Of a stretch of 64,000 bases of DNA, positions 61,760 through 64,000 are shown in pieces. The number at the start of each line of letters is the position of its first letter. Position 1 is the stretch's first letter. Location of the stretch: the NCBI RefSeq assembly GCF_003945595.2, contig NW_024105009.1, positions 620,001 to 684,000 on the forward strand. The letters are read 5' to 3'. The notes beneath the pieces are model-generated. The model worked only from the letters and a program-made list of their open reading frames with translations. It ran no database searches and had not been told where the DNA came from. The translations under genes and the position numbers were made by a program. Origin of the DNA: Pipra filicauda (taxonomy: Eukaryota; Chordata; Aves; Passeriformes; Pipridae).

Positions 61760-64000
61760 CTGTGGCAGGAGATTTTCAGGAGGGAGAGGGAGAGAGAGAG
61801 AGAAGAAAGAGAGAGAGGAAAAAAACAGGGAGAGAAAAAAAAAATAAATAAATGCAGTAGGATTCATTTTTCATGGCTTATCTCAAAATGCAGTCTTTTT
61901 CCTGACTGATCGGTGTTTACTCACACAAATAAAAACACTTCCCAGACATTCTCTTAGGCTGACCTGGAAACAGTTTTGTATGTTTTCAATACGTTGGACT
62001 CTGTGCATTGGAATAGATTTTTTTTTTTTCTGTATGAAAATTTTCTAAACAAAACAAAAATTTGCTCAAGATATTTAATCATATCTATGGGCATTTTTCC
62101 TTTAAAAACAAGTGTTTTGCCGGTTTGTCAACCTCTACATCAAATAATTTGATTTCTGTAGCTACAATATAAGCGTAGTTTTATTTCAAACATGCACACT
62201 TTGTGGTAGAGCCTGAAAATAAATTATGTGATGGTCAAAAGATGGAGAGGGCTCACCCTGGCTGCAGCATTATTCTGCTAGATGCTTCTTCTTCATATTC
62301 TACTGCTAGTTGCTAATAAAAACAAGCAGTGATAGAGTTGCATATGTATAGGGCAATCATACATGTTAATCAAAGCCTGCCCTCCCTAGTGGGTTGTAGG
62401 AACATTACATCCAGTTTACAGATGGGGAAACAGAGACACGGTTGTCCACAAGCACATGGTCCTTGCATAATAAACCTTATTTTTCAGCTATGACAAAAAT
62501 ATTTCTAACCCTCTCTCTGAGGATCTTTTACACTGGAGATACATAAAAGACATGAAATTACCATTTAGCTTTCATAAAGTAAGGTGAAAATGAATGTAAA
62601 GCTGAGGCTTTACTTAGTTAATTACTGGCTCACTTTTGGACACAGCGAGGCACTGAAAGCCAGTCAGATGAGACAGCTGAGCATCTTCTGCACAGTGCAA
62701 TAATTTATGAAACTGGTATCATGGAAGGAGCATATTTCTTGAAAGATTTAGTAGGCAAAGGCTAAACTGTGGGGTTCTTTTAAAATGCACAGGTTTCTGA
62801 AGGGAACAGGAGAACAGTAATGGCTGTGTGGACTATCCTTATTCTCAGCTTTTGCTACAGTTTTGCTGTTACCACAACACGTAAACACAGCTGCCTTTCG
62901 TTCAATACCTTTGAAACTTTTGGATGATAAGAATTCAATTAAAAAGCATAAGAAATCTTTGTATTTACAATGAGCTGAGCTGTTCAATTCAATGCTGGCT
63001 TTGAGCCTGTGCAATTAGGCATAACTTGAGAGATGCTCTCAAGTGCTTCCTACCACTCCTGGTTGTGGGCAGCACTGGGAGAAGAATGTGTGCTGGGTTG
63101 TTCTCTTCTCCAAGGGAAGGAAATGCATAAAGTAACGTGTGAGAAGCAGGAAAGCCTGTGTCCAGGGTGAGATGACATATCTCAGTGCTGAAGTAGGAGA
63201 AATGTGTGTATTTATTTACAGCATTTTGCCTATGAAGCACAATTTGCATACCAAGACCCACTCACCACAGAGTGAGTGTGCAGCTCTGACATTTCAGGGA
63301 GTTAAATCAGAGCTGTGGTACAGTATCCTTCACTCAGAGTCCTCTCCCTATTCCGAGGAAGGTTAAGCATGGCTGTGGATGTGAACTGTAGTCCAGGATG
63401 CCTCATCTCTGCATCAACACAACACAAACCAGGGCACGAGCCTGTCTTGTTTGGCCGCTGAGAAAAACGTTTGCTGGGAGGAGCCAAAGTATGGCTTGGA
63501 TTGTATGAGGGGGGCTGGCACCACTGAAAACGAAGGAGGAGAAGCTGGGAAGTACAGGGGAGCACTTGGCAGATCTTTCAATCACATTTTCTTTCAAAAA
63601 AAAGTGTACAGTGCTCCGCTAGCAGGGTACAGGGTATGTGGGAGGTGGAGAGACAAGTGAACTAATCCAACCTTCTCCCACTCACTGCAAGCATCTCTCT
63701 GCCCTCACCAGGAGGCAGCTTCCTCTAGGGAACATGTAGTAATGCTGTCCTCCTGCAACTACTGACCCTTCTGCCAAGTCTGCCAAATGGATTCAGAGCA
63801 AGGTGATGAAGAGCAAACAGAACCGAGACTCAGCAAACTCATCTTACACAGGGACTGACCAATATCACAGACAGGGAACAACTGTAAACCCTGCCATGCT
63901 GGCCTGGACTTAAAAGCGTGGTCAAAAGAAAGGAAATTTTTTATATTTACACGGTCACTTGGTTCATTTGCTAACACATATTATAAACAGAAAATAGACG
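61760..64000 (-). other. ELP4: Last intron of ELP4 (to window end)
   Basis: It begins (reading the + strand) with a GA-rich tract at 61780-61855, which is the pyrimidine tract of the ELP4 acceptor. I see no further ELP4 exon up to 64000. A MIR-like relic lies at 62395-62470. Confidence 0.6.
62395..62470 (+). mobile_element. MIR/CORE-SINE-like relic
   Basis: ATCCAGTTTACAGATGGGGA followed by AACAGAGACACGG and CACAAGCACATGG resembles the recalled MIR consensus words CCATTTTACAGATGAGGAAA, CTGAGGCACAGAG and AAGGTCACA. The match is short and diverged, so this is tentative. Confidence 0.45.

Overview
This is a vertebrate genomic window, almost certainly from a bird. It carries the complete PAX6 gene on the + strand, about 24.3-50.06 kb, and the last coding exon of ELP4 on the - strand at about 61.6 kb. 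The avian call rests on a 3'-end CR1 retroposon at 56.06-56.56 kb with the typical short tail, on compact introns, and on dense CpG-rich blocks. The species is not identifiable from what I can see.

Layout. 1-17 kb is gene-free upstream DNA. Its clearest content is an L2-type LINE reverse-transcriptase fossil (2961-3600), a tandemly duplicated ~78-bp block (2103-2305) and AT-rich simple sequence. 17-24 kb is the proximal upstream regulatory territory of PAX6: CpG-rich blocks alternate with AT-rich, homeodomain-motif-rich blocks that are enhancer candidates, and there is a striking long hairpin at 18137-18207. The distal promoter P0 and exon 0 lie at about 24.18-24.40 kb. The proximal promoter P1 and exon 1 lie at about 30.56-30.88 kb, 6.4 kb downstream. 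Non-coding exons 2 and 3 follow, then exon 4 with the start codon at 35223, and ten coding exons to the stop at 49329-49331. The coding exons add up to 1269 bp, or 422 codons plus stop, with no frameshift or stop. The alternative 42-bp exon 5a (38981-39022) is intact. The 3'UTR ends near an AATAAA at 50037. About 11 kb of gene-free DNA separates PAX6 from the convergent ELP4 3' end.

How it works together. PAX6 is a paired-domain plus homeodomain transcription factor of eye, brain and pancreas development. Two alternative promoters feed a shared exon 2-13 body. The 5' leader contains a small upstream ORF formed only by splicing exon 2 to exon 3. Exon 5a inclusion would change paired-domain DNA binding. 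The upstream and intronic AT-rich blocks (20.1-20.9 kb, 25.2-25.7 kb, introns 2, 4 and 7) sit where PAX6 enhancers are known in other vertebrates. Their individual identities are inference, because no alignment could be run. Comparisons with human PAX6 and ELP4 are from memory.
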